DNA of 64,000 nt from assembly GCF_037076345.1 (NCBI RefSeq), contig NZ_AP024702.1, positions 2,418,001-2,482,000 on the forward strand, given 5' to 3'. The first letter of the stretch is position 1. Each line of letters opens with the position of its first letter. Shown here piece by piece: positions 28,569 through 39,463 of this stretch. The notes under the pieces are model-generated. The model saw nothing but the letters and a program-made list of their open reading frames with translations, was not told the origin of the DNA and made no database searches. The position numbers and the translations under genes are program-made. The stretch is from Haloferula helveola. GTDB taxonomy: Bacteria > Verrucomicrobiota > Verrucomicrobiia > Verrucomicrobiales > Akkermansiaceae.

Positions 28569-31103
28569 ATGAGCGAACACTCGCTGCTCCACTACTGTCC
28601 CGATCTGCTGTCCTACACCCGCCGCCGGACCCGCGAGGTGCTGGTCGGCAATGTCGGTATCGGCGGCGACCACCCGATCCGGGTGCAGTCGATGATCACG
28701 GCCGACACCCGGGACACCCTGGCGTGCGTGAAGGAGGTGCTGGAACTCGCGGACGCCGGTTGCGAAATCGTGCGGATCACGGCTCAGACAAAAGTCTATG
28801 CGGCCAATCTGGAAAACATCGCCCGCGAGGTGCGGGCCGCCGGGTGTGAGGTGCCGCTGGTGGCGGACATCCATTTCAAGCCCGACGCCGCGCTCGAAGC
28901 GGCGAAGTGGGTCGAGAAGGTCCGCGTCAATCCCGGCAACTACGCCGACAAGAAGAAGTTCGAGATCCGCGAATACACCGACGCCCAGTACGAGGAGGAA
29001 CTCGAGCGGATCCGTGAGCAGTTCGCCCCGCTGGTCGAAATGTGCAAGGACCTCGGACGGGCCATGCGCATCGGTACCAATCACGGTTCGTTGTCCGACC
29101 GTATCATGAACCGTTACGGCGACACGCCGCTCGGCATGGTGGAAAGCGCGCTGGAGTTCGCCCGCATCGCCCGCGACCTCGACTACCACAATTTCGTATT
29201 CTCGATGAAGGCCTCGAATCCGAAAGTCATGATCGAGGCCTATCGCCTGCTGGTCGCCCGGCTATCAGAGGAGGGTGACGACTGGAACTACCCGATGCAT
29301 GTCGGCGTTACGGAAGCGGGTGATGGTGAGGACGGCCGCATTAAGAGCGCGATCGGCATCGGCTCGTTGCTCGCCGATGGCATCGGCGACACCGTCCGCG
29401 TTTCACTGACCGAAGATCCGGTATTCGAGATCCCCGTCGCCCGAGCGCTCGCAGAGCCATTCCAGAACAAGGGTGGCTGGAGCGTCCCGCTCCAGTCTGT
29501 GCAAGGGGCGTCCCGCCCCTCTTTCAACCAAACCGCCGCGTCGATTCGCCCGAACTGGGAGCACCTTGAACGAGGCACCTCCACAAACCTCCCTCACTGG
29601 AGAATCCCCGGCGCGACCTATACGGTGACGTTCCGGCTGGATGATGCCCTTCCCGACACCGTGATGACCGAGCACCGCGATCGTCGCCTGATGCTGCTGA
29701 AGCGAATCGAGAAGGCCATCGCCGCCGCCGGCTCGCGAAACGCCCTAGGCGAGATCCTTCCGCTGCGGGAAGAGATCCGGGAGCTTCAGGAATCGCTGAT
29801 CGAGCCGACTTTGCACGAGAACCATGGCGAGTGTCATTTGGCAAATCCAGAAGTCGCGGAATTGGTCGAGAAGGCACTCCGGCATTTCGACGGTAGCCGC
29901 TACACGCTCCACGCCTGGAGTGTGATGCCGAACCACGTTCATGCGGTGGTGACGCCGGCCGAAGGATTTGATCTCGCTGGAGTCACACACTCGTGGAAGT
30001 CGTTCACGGCGAAGGAAGCGAATCGACTTCTGGGTCGGACGGGACCGTTCTGGCAGGAGGAATCGTATGATCACATCGTTCGCGATGCTGATGACTTCCG
30101 GAATCAGGTCCGGTATGTGCTGCGGAATCCGGGGGAAGACGGCGGGAAGTGGACCGGGTCGCCTTATGGTGCTTCTTGGGATGAAGTCGAAGCGGGACGC
30201 TCCGATCACGGACTGGAGCGGGACGCTCCAGCCACGCCACAGCTCACGCCCTCCTACGCTCCCTTTTCCTATGAACGTCGTAAGACGGAAGTGATGGAGA
30301 TCGAAGGCCATGAGCTGGGAGGAGAACACGAGATCCGCGTGTTCACCTCTCAAGAGAAGTGGAATGCGGTCGCACACAAGATCGCCAAGATGGGTGACTA
30401 CAAGCCGGAGATCGTCATCGAACGTTCCGGCGTCGTCAGTGTCGATCCACGAGACGAGGCGGCAATTTCCGCCATCAACGCCGGCACCGAGGCCCGCCTG
30501 GTCACCGTGGCGGACGGACTCGATCTGGAAGTCGTCCACGCCTTCCGGATGCTCGCGTTCCGGCTCGATGCCCGCCACCCGATCCTTCTCAAGGACACGC
30601 TGGTTCCGGCCGCCGAAAGCGGTGACTTCGTCGAGGCGTTGCTGGCAGCAGCGGGCAACATCGGCTCGCTGCTCTGCGACGGCATCGGTGATGCCGTGAT
30701 CATCCAGGGTGAGCCAGCCCCGGGGCAATCACTACGCCTATCGTACAACGTGCTCCAGGCTGCGGGCGCCCGCATTTTCAAGACCGACTACGTCGCCTGC
30801 CCGAGCTGTGGCCGGACCCTCTTCAACCTGCAGACCACGACCCAGAAGATCCGCGCGGCCACCGGCCACCTGAAGGGCGTCCGCATCGCGGTGATGGGAT
30901 GCATTGTCAACGGACCGGGCGAGATGGCCGACGCCGACTTCGGCTACGTCGGTGGCGCTCCGGGCAAGATCAACCTCTACGTCGGCAAGCAGGCGGTGAA
31001 ATTCAATATCCCGGAAGCCGAGGCGGTCGACCGCCTGATCGACCTGATCCGCGAGCACGGCAAATGGATCGATGCTCCGACCGAAGAACCTGCCGAGGTC
31101 TGA
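28569..31103 (+). CDS. ispG: 4-hydroxy-3-methylbut-2-enyl diphosphate synthase IspG, interrupted in frame by a RAYT transposase domain
   Basis: Penultimate MEP-pathway enzyme, a [4Fe-4S] protein that converts MEcPP to HMBPP. ATG 28569 gives 844 residues; the long bacterial/plant form should be roughly 580. Residues 1 to about 300 are the TIM barrel (VLVGNVGIGGDHPIRVQSM, VPLVADIHFKPDAALEAA, RVNPGNYAD). Residues about 302-556 are a foreign REP-associated tyrosine transposase (separate entry). From about 560 (YERRKTEVMEIEGHELGGEH) the middle A* domain and the Fe-S domain resume, with cluster ligands Cys744, Cys747, Cys778 and Glu785 (ACPSCGRTL; MGCIVNGPGE). No stop or frameshift interrupts the fusion. 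clpS follows after 3 bp. IspG function is probable only if the insert folds independently in the inter-domain linker. Confidence 0.92.
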   Translation: MSEHSLLHYCPDLLSYTRRRTREVLVGNVGIGGDHPIRVQSMITADTRDTLACVKEVLELADAGCEIVRITAQTKVYAANLENIAREVRAAGCEVPLVADIHFKPDAALEAAKWVEKVRVNPGNYADKKKFEIREYTDAQYEEELERIREQFAPLVEMCKDLGRAMRIGTNHGSLSDRIMNRYGDTPLGMVESALEFARIARDLDYHNFVFSMKASNPKVMIEAYRLLVARLSEEGDDWNYPMHVGVTEAGDGEDGRIKSAIGIGSLLADGIGDTVRVSLTEDPVFEIPVARALAEPFQNKGGWSVPLQSVQGASRPSFNQTAASIRPNWEHLERGTSTNLPHWRIPGATYTVTFRLDDALPDTVMTEHRDRRLMLLKRIEKAIAAAGSRNALGEILPLREEIRELQESLIEPTLHENHGECHLANPEVAELVEKALRHFDGSRYTLHAWSVMPNHVHAVVTPAEGFDLAGVTHSWKSFTAKEANRLLGRTGPFWQEESYDHIVRDADDFRNQVRYVLRNPGEDGGKWTGSPYGASWDEVEAGRSDHGLERDAPATPQLTPSYAPFSYERRKTEVMEIEGHELGGEHEIRVFTSQEKWNAVAHKIAKMGDYKPEIVIERSGVVSVDPRDEAAISAINAGTEARLVTVADGLDLEVVHAFRMLAFRLDARHPILLKDTLVPAAESGDFVEALLAAAGNIGSLLCDGIGDAVIIQGEPAPGQSLRLSYNVLQAAGARIFKTDYVACPSCGRTLFNLQTTTQKIRAATGHLKGVRIAVMGCIVNGPGEMADADFGYVGGAPGKINLYVGKQAVKFNIPEAEAVDRLIDLIREHGKWIDAPTEEPAEV
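29473..29519 (+). repeat. Left REP pair of the ispG-embedded RAYT
   Basis: Two adjacent hairpins: GGAGCGTCCCGCTCC, inside the 25-nt unit 29473-29497, and GGGGCGTCCCGCCCC (29505-29519). Each has 6-bp arms around TCC. The 25-nt unit is the exact reverse complement of 30211-30235 on the other side of the transposase. Confidence 0.9.
30189..30235 (+). repeat. Right REP pair of the ispG-embedded RAYT
   Basis: An imperfect hairpin (AGCGGGACGCT core, 30191-30201) is followed by the perfect hairpin GGAGCGGGACGCTCC, inside 30211-30235. That unit is the exact reverse complement of 29473-29497. The pair is a mirror image of the left side, and all of it is translated as part of IspG. Confidence 0.88.
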
Positions 31104-31106
31104 ACG

Positions 31107-31385
31107 ATGCCGGAGAGCGATACGCTGTTAGAAGAGAAGACGGCGCTCGACCAGCCATGGAGCGTGGTGGTTCACGATGATCCGGTGAACCTGATGGACT
31201 ACGTGACGTGGGTCTTCATGAAGGTCCTGGGCTATGGCAAGCCGAGGGCGGAGAAGCTGATGCTCGAGGTCCACCAGCTCGGGCGTTCGGTGGTCTGGAC
31301 CGGCCAGAAGGAAAAGGCGGAGCTCTACACGCAGCAACTCCAGGCCCACCAGCTCAAGGCGGCGATGGAGAAGACCGAGGGATGA
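31107..31385 (+). CDS. clpS: ATP-dependent Clp protease adaptor ClpS
   Basis: A 92-residue N-recognin that binds N-terminal degrons and hands substrates to ClpA or ClpC. Family marks are WSVVVHDDPVNLMDYVTWVF (about 18-37; the usual form is VxLxNDDxTPMxFVVxVL), the paired helix GYGKPRAEKLMLEVHQLGR (about 43-61) and the final strand WTGQKEKAELYTQQL. The start is 3 bp after the ispG stop. The last 4 nt overlap the DUF2017-like gene. Confidence 0.92.
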   Translation: MPESDTLLEEKTALDQPWSVVVHDDPVNLMDYVTWVFMKVLGYGKPRAEKLMLEVHQLGRSVVWTGQKEKAELYTQQLQAHQLKAAMEKTEG

Positions 31386-31831
31386 AGGCCGCACCGACGC
31401 TCGACGGCCGCATCCGGGTCGACCTCGAAACCGATCTGGATCTGCTGGTGCTGCGGTCGATCATTGCTGACGCGCAAGGCGGCGGGTCGGATCTCGCCAC
31501 AAGGCTCTCCGGCAAAATGGATGCCTCGTTGGCAGATGACTGGTCGGACTTCGTGCTGCCCGAACTTCGCGGCGAGTTCAATGCCCAGCTTGAAGTCATC
31601 GCGAAAGCGCTCGGTCCGCTGGAACCGGGTCAGCCATTGTTCATCGAGCGACCGGATGCCGAGCTGTGGTACGGAGGCCTGAACCAGGCCCGCCTCTCTC
31701 TCGAAGCACGGTTCGGGTTCGGGAATGAAGAGCTCGAGGCAATGCCTCCGGACAAGCGATCCGCACGGATCCGCTCCCACTTCTACCAGGTGCTGCAAGG
31801 GCTGTTGCTGGACTTCCTCATGCGGGAATGA
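31382..31831 (+). CDS. DUF2017-like protein, partner of clpS
   Basis: A 149-residue protein from ATG 31382, which overlaps the clpS stop (ATGA). The pattern near the C-terminus (WYGGLNQARLSLEARFG then DKRSARIRSHFYQVLQGLLLDFL) and its place directly after clpS match the DUF2017 proteins that follow clpS in Actinobacteria. The family assignment is by recognition and synteny. Function is unknown, but a role with the Clp adaptor is inferred. Its 3' end overlaps the convergent glycosyltransferase gene by 14 bp. Confidence 0.65.
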   Translation: MKAAPTLDGRIRVDLETDLDLLVLRSIIADAQGGGSDLATRLSGKMDASLADDWSDFVLPELRGEFNAQLEVIAKALGPLEPGQPLFIERPDAELWYGGLNQARLSLEARFGFGNEELEAMPPDKRSARIRSHFYQVLQGLLLDFLMRE

Positions 31832-32720
31832 ATCCTCGGAGCAAGTTCGATACCCGTCCCACGCTGAGGTCTTCCTGACAACGGAGATCCAGCGGGCAGC
31901 TTGAGACGAAGCAGGGAGAGCATTCGACTTTCCTCCGGATGATCGAATGTTGCTTGCCCAGCGGACGGATCAGATCGGGGTCGCCGGGACCATATAGTAC
32001 GGCACATGTCGTACCGAATGCGGCCGCGACGTGGGGCATGGAGCCGTCCGCGCCGATCAGCTGTCCGAAGCGGGCCGCTTCGATCGGATCGGAAATTTCC
32101 AGAACCTCGATGCCGGTGGCTTCCGCGACTTTCCGCGCGAGCGGCCCCGACGCAAGGACCAGCAGATGCTTTGGAAGCTCTTCCAACAGCTCGATCCAGC
32201 GCCCGGCAGGCCATTCGTGGTTTTTCCCGAAGTCGCTGTCAGCAACGATCAGAACTTTGTCAGGGTAGCGTTCCCCCTCGATTTCCAACGCCGCGAAGTT
32301 CTCTTGCTGGAAAGGTTCCGCACCGAGTGTGGCGGCGGTGTCGAGGAATCGGCGAACGTCGTGTTCAGGAGGGCCGGGACGCACCGTGCGCTCGAGTGAA
32401 CGGGTGAGCTTCTTCGCCAAACCGGGTGCGGGCAGTCCGATCCGGTCCGGTATAGCGGCCTTCACACAGGCTTTCGCAACCACGCCGTCTTCCCAGAGCA
32501 ACACATGCTGGATTCCTGTCAGCGACTCCGCCAGTGACTTCTTGCTGCCGTCGTGGGTCAGGACCTGCGAGACCCCGGACGCCTCCCAAAGTCGACGCTG
32601 CGGTTCGGGGCAGAGAATGTCTGTGGGACGGACCCGGGCCAGCGCGCGCGTCGCCGGAAGCGAGAAACAGGCGTCGCGCCAGCACTCCGGGGAAACGATC
32701 AGCAAGGACTCGTCCGACAC
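31818..32720 (-). CDS. Glycosyltransferase family 9 (heptosyltransferase-like)
   Basis: A 300-residue protein. The two-lobed GT9 fold is visible: N-terminal SLLIVSPECWRDACFSLPATRALARVRP, a hinge, and C-terminal IGADGSMPHVAAAFGTTCAVLYGPGDPDLIRPLG (about 223-256) with the conserved D/GSMPHVAAA. A Cys-rich tail follows (VECSPCFVSSCPLDLRCQED), as in heptosyltransferases. It probably adds a heptose or another sugar to a cell-surface glycan. It is the second gene of a minus-strand pair, 9 bp after the CBM9-like gene. Confidence 0.85.
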   Translation of the reverse strand: MSDESLLIVSPECWRDACFSLPATRALARVRPTDILCPEPQRRLWEASGVSQVLTHDGSKKSLAESLTGIQHVLLWEDGVVAKACVKAAIPDRIGLPAPGLAKKLTRSLERTVRPGPPEHDVRRFLDTAATLGAEPFQQENFAALEIEGERYPDKVLIVADSDFGKNHEWPAGRWIELLEELPKHLLVLASGPLARKVAEATGIEVLEISDPIEAARFGQLIGADGSMPHVAAAFGTTCAVLYGPGDPDLIRPLGKQHSIIRRKVECSPCFVSSCPLDLRCQEDLSVGRVSNLLRGFIPA

Positions 32721-32729
32721 GGGATGACG

Positions 32730-33356
32730 CTAGGGATGGCTGCCGGTTCCGGGCAAGCCGCCATCGTGAATCCGCAGCGGCTGGAACTTCTCCGGACGGT
32801 GGAAATCGGGTTCGCCGTCGCCCAGCGGCGAGGCGCTCAGAAAGCGCTGTTCCGGTGATTCGACGATGAAGGTGAAGTTGGCGGTGGTGGTTTCGCCGAA
32901 GCTGAGGCGTTCGCGGAGCGTGGCGAGCGGAAGTGCCATCGCCGCGACCCAGGTGCCATCGGCAGCGAGTTCGGCAAAGGTTTCCACACCCGGCCACTCG
33001 CTTTCGTCGGGCGAAGTTCGGACTCTCGGAGCGCTGAATTCGCAGCTCCACCAGGCACTGTTCGGAGAGAGATTCAGCTCGAGGTAGCGTCCGCTTCCGG
33101 GATCCGCGATGAAGAGCTCCGCGACATCGAACTTCCACAACTCCGCCAAAAAACGACCGGGCCGGGCCTTGGGATGGATGCTTGCCGGCCGACCATGCGA
33201 GGCGATGAACCAGAAGCGCTCCGGATCGAGCGCGAGGCTCCACGCGACCGGCGGCTGTACGGGTTTTCCGAACCAATCCGAGCTGATGCCGAACAGCGGA
33301 ACATCCAGCTCACCCCACCTCAGGGGCTTTTCGAATCGGACCGCGTTCATGCCCAA
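32730..33356 (-). CDS. Carbohydrate-binding family 9-like protein
   Basis: A 208-residue protein without a clear signal peptide. The beta-sandwich pattern, with VAELFIADPGSGRYLELNLSPNSAWWSCEF (about 77-106) and TWVAAMALPLATL (about 134-146), is typical of CBM9-like/DOMON-like proteins such as those appended to xylanases. The start is ATG 33356, with a second Met at residue 3. It is coupled to the GT9 gene. Its ligand is not predictable. Confidence 0.6.
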   Translation of the reverse strand: MGMNAVRFEKPLRWGELDVPLFGISSDWFGKPVQPPVAWSLALDPERFWFIASHGRPASIHPKARPGRFLAELWKFDVAELFIADPGSGRYLELNLSPNSAWWSCEFSAPRVRTSPDESEWPGVETFAELAADGTWVAAMALPLATLRERLSFGETTTANFTFIVESPEQRFLSASPLGDGEPDFHRPEKFQPLRIHDGGLPGTGSHP

Positions 33357-33400
33357 TGAGATAGGTAGTTTTGGGGTTGCCGTCGAGATTCAGAAACCTT

Positions 33401-33416
33401 AACTTTCAGAAAAGTT
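33401..33416. promoter_or_regulatory. Dyad in divergent promoter region
   Basis: AACTTTCAGAAAAGTT has 6-bp perfect arms around CAGA. It lies in the AT-rich 118-bp gap between the divergent CBM9-like and DUF1287 genes and may be an operator for either. Confidence 0.4.
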
Positions 33417-33474
33417 GAAAAGACAAATCCCGTATTGCGATTGGTAACAGGACAAGTATCGATTGCCCGGTCAA

Positions 33475-34287
33475 ATGGCTCGCCGCTCCAACAATCACCT
33501 CGACACGATCGAATACATCGGCCCCCGGCCTCAGAAGCCGGCGAAGCGGCCGAATTTCCTTGCGGGCTGGGTGGTTCTGCTTGTCGCTGCCGGCGCCGTT
33601 TACTTTTTCGGGAAGCCCTTTTTGCCGCTCCTTCAGGCCCAGCAAACGGCTCCCACGACAGAGCGTGCTGACCGTCTGATTGCCGAGCTTCAGCCGTCCG
33701 CCAAACCGGGCGAGCGCCTCGCTGCCGCCGCTCTCCAGCGGACTCAGTCGGCCGTGGCCTACGAGGACGCTTACTACAAGATTCCTTACCCCAACGGCGA
33801 CATTCCTTCGGACAAGGGCCGCGCCGAGGATCTGGTGATCCGCTCGTATCGGGCACTTGGGATCGACCTCCAGAAGCGGGTTCATGAGGACATGGTCCGG
33901 AACTTCTCCGAGTACCCGCAGATCTTCGGCCGCAAGTCGGCTGACCGGAACATCGACCACCGCCTCACCGCGAATCTCCAGCGCTTCTTCCGCCGCTCGG
34001 GCGCCGAGCTGTTGGTCAGCACCGCTGACGGCGATCAGCCGAGTCAGGACCTGACCGACTACCAACCCGGCGACGTGGTCGCATGGCGTTTGGCTGGCGG
34101 ACGCAGCCACATCGGCATCGTGGTTCCGGGTCCCGGTGAGCATCGCAGCGAGTCGTGGGTGGTCCACAATATCGGTTCCGGTCCCGTGTGGGAGAATTGC
34201 CTGCTCAACTTCAAAGTGATCGGCCACTACCGCTACACCGGTGAGGAGAGCGTCGATGTGACCGCCCTCGCTCCCGTTCAGTGGTGA
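33475..34287 (+). CDS. DUF1287 family protein, membrane-anchored
   Basis: A 270-residue protein from ATG 33475. An N-terminal transmembrane anchor (about 30-48, FLAGWVVLLVAAGAVYFF) is followed by a DUF1287 domain. Its signatures are YYKIPYPNGDIPSDKGRAEDLVIRSYRALGIDLQ (about 101-134), VHEDMVRNF, NIDHRLTANLQRFFRR, YQPGDVVAWRLAGGRSHIGIV, VHNIGSGPVWE and GHYRY. The fold is NlpC/P60-like, with a His in GRSHIGIV as a catalytic candidate, but the usual catalytic Cys is not obvious; RAEDLVIRSY takes the place of a C-x-D-V motif. Peptidoglycan-related function is inferred. Confidence 0.85.
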   Translation: MARRSNNHLDTIEYIGPRPQKPAKRPNFLAGWVVLLVAAGAVYFFGKPFLPLLQAQQTAPTTERADRLIAELQPSAKPGERLAAAALQRTQSAVAYEDAYYKIPYPNGDIPSDKGRAEDLVIRSYRALGIDLQKRVHEDMVRNFSEYPQIFGRKSADRNIDHRLTANLQRFFRRSGAELLVSTADGDQPSQDLTDYQPGDVVAWRLAGGRSHIGIVVPGPGEHRSESWVVHNIGSGPVWENCLLNFKVIGHYRYTGEESVDVTALAPVQW

Positions 34288-35090
34288 GACGGCTCGCGGT
34301 GCGTCGTTGGCGCCTGCGACATTTTCCCGCCTGCCCTCGCGGTCCGTGGTCGATTCCCGAGGCTCGGGAAAAGTTCGACCTGTTCCTCTTGATGGGGCAA
34401 TCGAACATGGCGGGCTTCGGATGTATCCGTGCGGATGACCCGTGGCAGGCCGACGATTTCGATCCGGTGCCCGGCGTGCTCGTGCTCGGTGGGCAGGCGA
34501 AGCTGAAGGACTCGAAGCGGCGAGGTTCGATCCGATGGCGACCGGCATCCCATCCCTTGCATCTCAACCAACGGAGCGCGGGCTTCGGGCTCGGCTTGCC
34601 GTTTGCGGTCGAGTTGAGGAAGGAAACCCCGGGTCACTCGGTCGGCTTGATTCCGTGCGCTTGGGGAGGCGCTCCGATCCAGTCTCTGGGTCCGGGCTCA
34701 CCAAGCTTCCAGAATACCGTGCGCCGTGCTCGCTACGCGGAGCGGTTCGGCGTGCTCCGGGCGGTACTATGGCACCAGGGGGAAACGGATGCGCTCGATC
34801 CTGCGGACTCGGCAGCCCATGCAGATCGACTCCGGGGATTGATGCACGCAATGAGGGGGGAGCTCGATCAACCCGATCTCCCATTCCTGATCGGAGACCT
34901 TGCCGAACCGACGCGGCCGAACATCGATCATGAGCGGGTCCGGCAGGGCTTGAGGGCGGTTGCCGAAGAAGATCGCGGTTCCCGATTTGTCGAAGCGGCC
35001 GGTTTGGAGAAGGTCGACTCGGTGCACTTCGGCCGGGACGCGTTGATCGAGTTCGGTCGACGCTACGCCCAAGCGTGGCGGCAAAGGTAG
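34281..35090 (+). CDS. Sialate O-acetylesterase-like SGNH hydrolase (CE6/DUF303 type)
   Basis: A 269-residue protein starting at GTG 34281 or 34284, overlapping the DUF1287 stop. The SGNH blocks are FDLFLLMGQSNMAGFG (about 32-47, nucleophile Ser in GQSN), CAWGGAPIQSL (about 126-136), LWHQGETDA (about 163-171) and the catalytic VHFGRDALIEFG (about 248-259). The family removes acetyl groups from sugars such as xylan or sialic acid. There is no signal peptide; the basic N-terminus MVRRLAVRRWRLRHF is odd and may mean that the real start lies later or that the protein stays cytoplasmic. Confidence 0.8.
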   Translation: MVRRLAVRRWRLRHFPACPRGPWSIPEAREKFDLFLLMGQSNMAGFGCIRADDPWQADDFDPVPGVLVLGGQAKLKDSKRRGSIRWRPASHPLHLNQRSAGFGLGLPFAVELRKETPGHSVGLIPCAWGGAPIQSLGPGSPSFQNTVRRARYAERFGVLRAVLWHQGETDALDPADSAAHADRLRGLMHAMRGELDQPDLPFLIGDLAEPTRPNIDHERVRQGLRAVAEEDRGSRFVEAAGLEKVDSVHFGRDALIEFGRRYAQAWRQR

Positions 35091-35150
35091 GGACGCGCGC
35101 CCCCGCGCGTCCGTGGGCTTTCTCTACGGCCCTTTGCCCCCGCGCGTCCG
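35091..35150. repeat. GC-rich palindromic repeats before alaS
   Basis: GGACGCGCG (35091-35099) pairs with CGCGCGTCC (35104-35112) around CCCC. A second copy of the right arm with its C-run lies at about 35137-35149. It resembles the REP class. The 136-bp gap also holds the alaS leader, and no gene is seen. Confidence 0.55.
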
Positions 35151-35226
35151 CTCAGCCGACGCTTTACTCGGCGCCGGGATTTTCCCAAGTTCCCCGCCCT
35201 TTCGTCCTCAACGACTTCCCGCGTCC

Positions 35227-38373
<3,147 letters not shown>

Positions 38374-38390
38374 GCTTTTTCGCCGGAATG

Positions 38391-38466
38391 ATGGACCGCG
38401 AGCTTCAGCTCGCCCGGGTTGGTCCGGCAGCTGGCATGACGGGGCGAGCTGAAGCTCGCGGTCCAT
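38391..38466. repeat. Perfect 25-bp inverted repeat of REP type (BIME-like) after alaS
   Basis: Bases 38391-38415 are the exact reverse complement of 38442-38466, with 26 nt between. Each arm contains its own small hairpin GCGAGCTTCAGCTCGC. It lies between the convergent alaS and the gene at 38480, so it may also act as a bidirectional transcription stop. Confidence 0.85.
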
Positions 38467-38479
38467 CTGCTGACAATTC

Positions 38480-39418
38480 CTAGCCTTGGGTATCGGTCGC
38501 CTCGTCCTTCGGCTCGACCAGTTCGCGGAAGCGTGCTTCCCAGTCGCGGGCATGGCTGTGGCCGATGTGGTTCTTGAGATGGGTCAGCATCGCGACCGCG
38601 GCGGTCTGCTGGTCGCCCTGCTTGAAGAGATCCTCTTCCTTTTCCCACTCCAGCATCGGACGGGTATCAGTGGTGAAAGCGATGCGCTCCGGGCTCATGC
38701 CATCCTCGGCGTCGCCGCCGGACCAGAAGCCGCAGGTGACATCCTCGAAGTGAATCCGCCGGTCCCAAGCCTCACGCAGGCCTGCGAAGTCCTTTTTCTG
38801 TCGAAGCGCGGGAAAGATGACCAGCTGGAAGGGAGCGTCCACCCTCACCTTGTCGCGTCCGGCTTGCAGCGGGGACATCGGCCAGTTCTCGATCTTGTAG
38901 CCGCTCAGTCCATAGGCCCGCGCGAAGACCGTCGAATCGACCGGTTGGCCGAGGATGTTGAAGTGGCGACTCAAGGCCTTCGGGTCGCGGTAGATCGCTT
39001 CGAGTGCTTCCAGCAACTCGGGCGCCAGCTCCGCCGTCTTCGTCCGGTCGCTGGCGGCCTGCAGAGTGAGAACTGCCCAACGGAGCTGGTGGCGCAGCGC
39101 AAGGCCGTGGCCTTCTTCATCGAGCCGGTCCTTGTTGCGACGCTTCCAATCCCGGAAGGCCGAGGAATCCCGGTCCTGCATCTCGAAGTCGACCTTCTCG
39201 ATGCACTTCACATACAGCTCCGTCGCGGCGTCCTCGTCCTTCATCGCGCTGGAGAAGGCAGCGGCGGCAGCCTTCAAGCGGGTGGTCGCCTGTTCGCCAG
39301 CCTGGCCCTTCAGCTCGTCGAGCTGCTCGATCAGCGCCTGCCGGTCGGCTTCGCTCAAGGGAGCGGCATGAAGTTGCGGGACAAGCAGGGTCGCGATGGC
39401 CAGGGAACGGATTCTCAC
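38480..39418 (-). CDS. Secreted helical protein of unknown function
   Basis: A 312-residue protein with a signal peptide (MRIRSLAIATLLVPQLHAA). The mature part is charged and mainly helical, with no recognised domain. Notable stretches are FRDWKRRNKDRLDEEGHGLALRHQL (about 88-112), the GYKIENWPMSPLQ segment and the WDRRIHFEDVTCGFWSGG segment. It probably belongs to a family restricted to Verrucomicrobia. It ends just outside the inverted repeat shared with alaS. Confidence 0.6.
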   Translation of the reverse strand: MRIRSLAIATLLVPQLHAAPLSEADRQALIEQLDELKGQAGEQATTRLKAAAAAFSSAMKDEDAATELYVKCIEKVDFEMQDRDSSAFRDWKRRNKDRLDEEGHGLALRHQLRWAVLTLQAASDRTKTAELAPELLEALEAIYRDPKALSRHFNILGQPVDSTVFARAYGLSGYKIENWPMSPLQAGRDKVRVDAPFQLVIFPALRQKKDFAGLREAWDRRIHFEDVTCGFWSGGDAEDGMSPERIAFTTDTRPMLEWEKEEDLFKQGDQQTAAVAMLTHLKNHIGHSHARDWEARFRELVEPKDEATDTQG

Positions 39419-39463
39419 AGCCGGAGCTTTTGTCAGAAATCCCCCACCCCTGCCAGCACCACT

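Larger units (their letters stand above)
29473..30235 (+). mobile_element. REP-associated tyrosine transposase (RAYT/TnpREP, Y1 type) inserted in frame inside ispG
   Basis: Between the ispG TIM barrel and the rest of the enzyme lies a complete transposase-like domain. The opening motif LPHWRIPGATYTVTFRL (from about 29593) and HFDGSRYTLHAWSVMPNHVHAVV follow, with the HUH metal site His456-Val-His458 at codons 29934-29942. Then come SWKSFTAKEANRLLGRTGPFW and the nucleophile candidate Tyr516 in VRYVLRNPGEDG. This is the IS200/IS605-related RAYT family, which acts on REP hairpins. The segment is bounded by long inverted repeats (next entries). There is no in-frame ATG between the left REP and the first motif; GTG 29499 is the only obvious independent start. 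There is no own stop codon. GC in 29521-29640 is 74 of 120 by hand count, like its surroundings. Confidence 0.9.

Noticed and set aside
29473..30235. Intein in ispG
   Set aside because: No Cys/Ser at the left junction, no His-Asn at the right end, and the content is clearly a Y1 transposase with REP repeats.
28569..31103. ispG as a pseudogene broken by the transposase
   Set aside because: The frame is preserved at both junctions, no stop occurs, and all Fe-S ligands and barrel motifs are intact.
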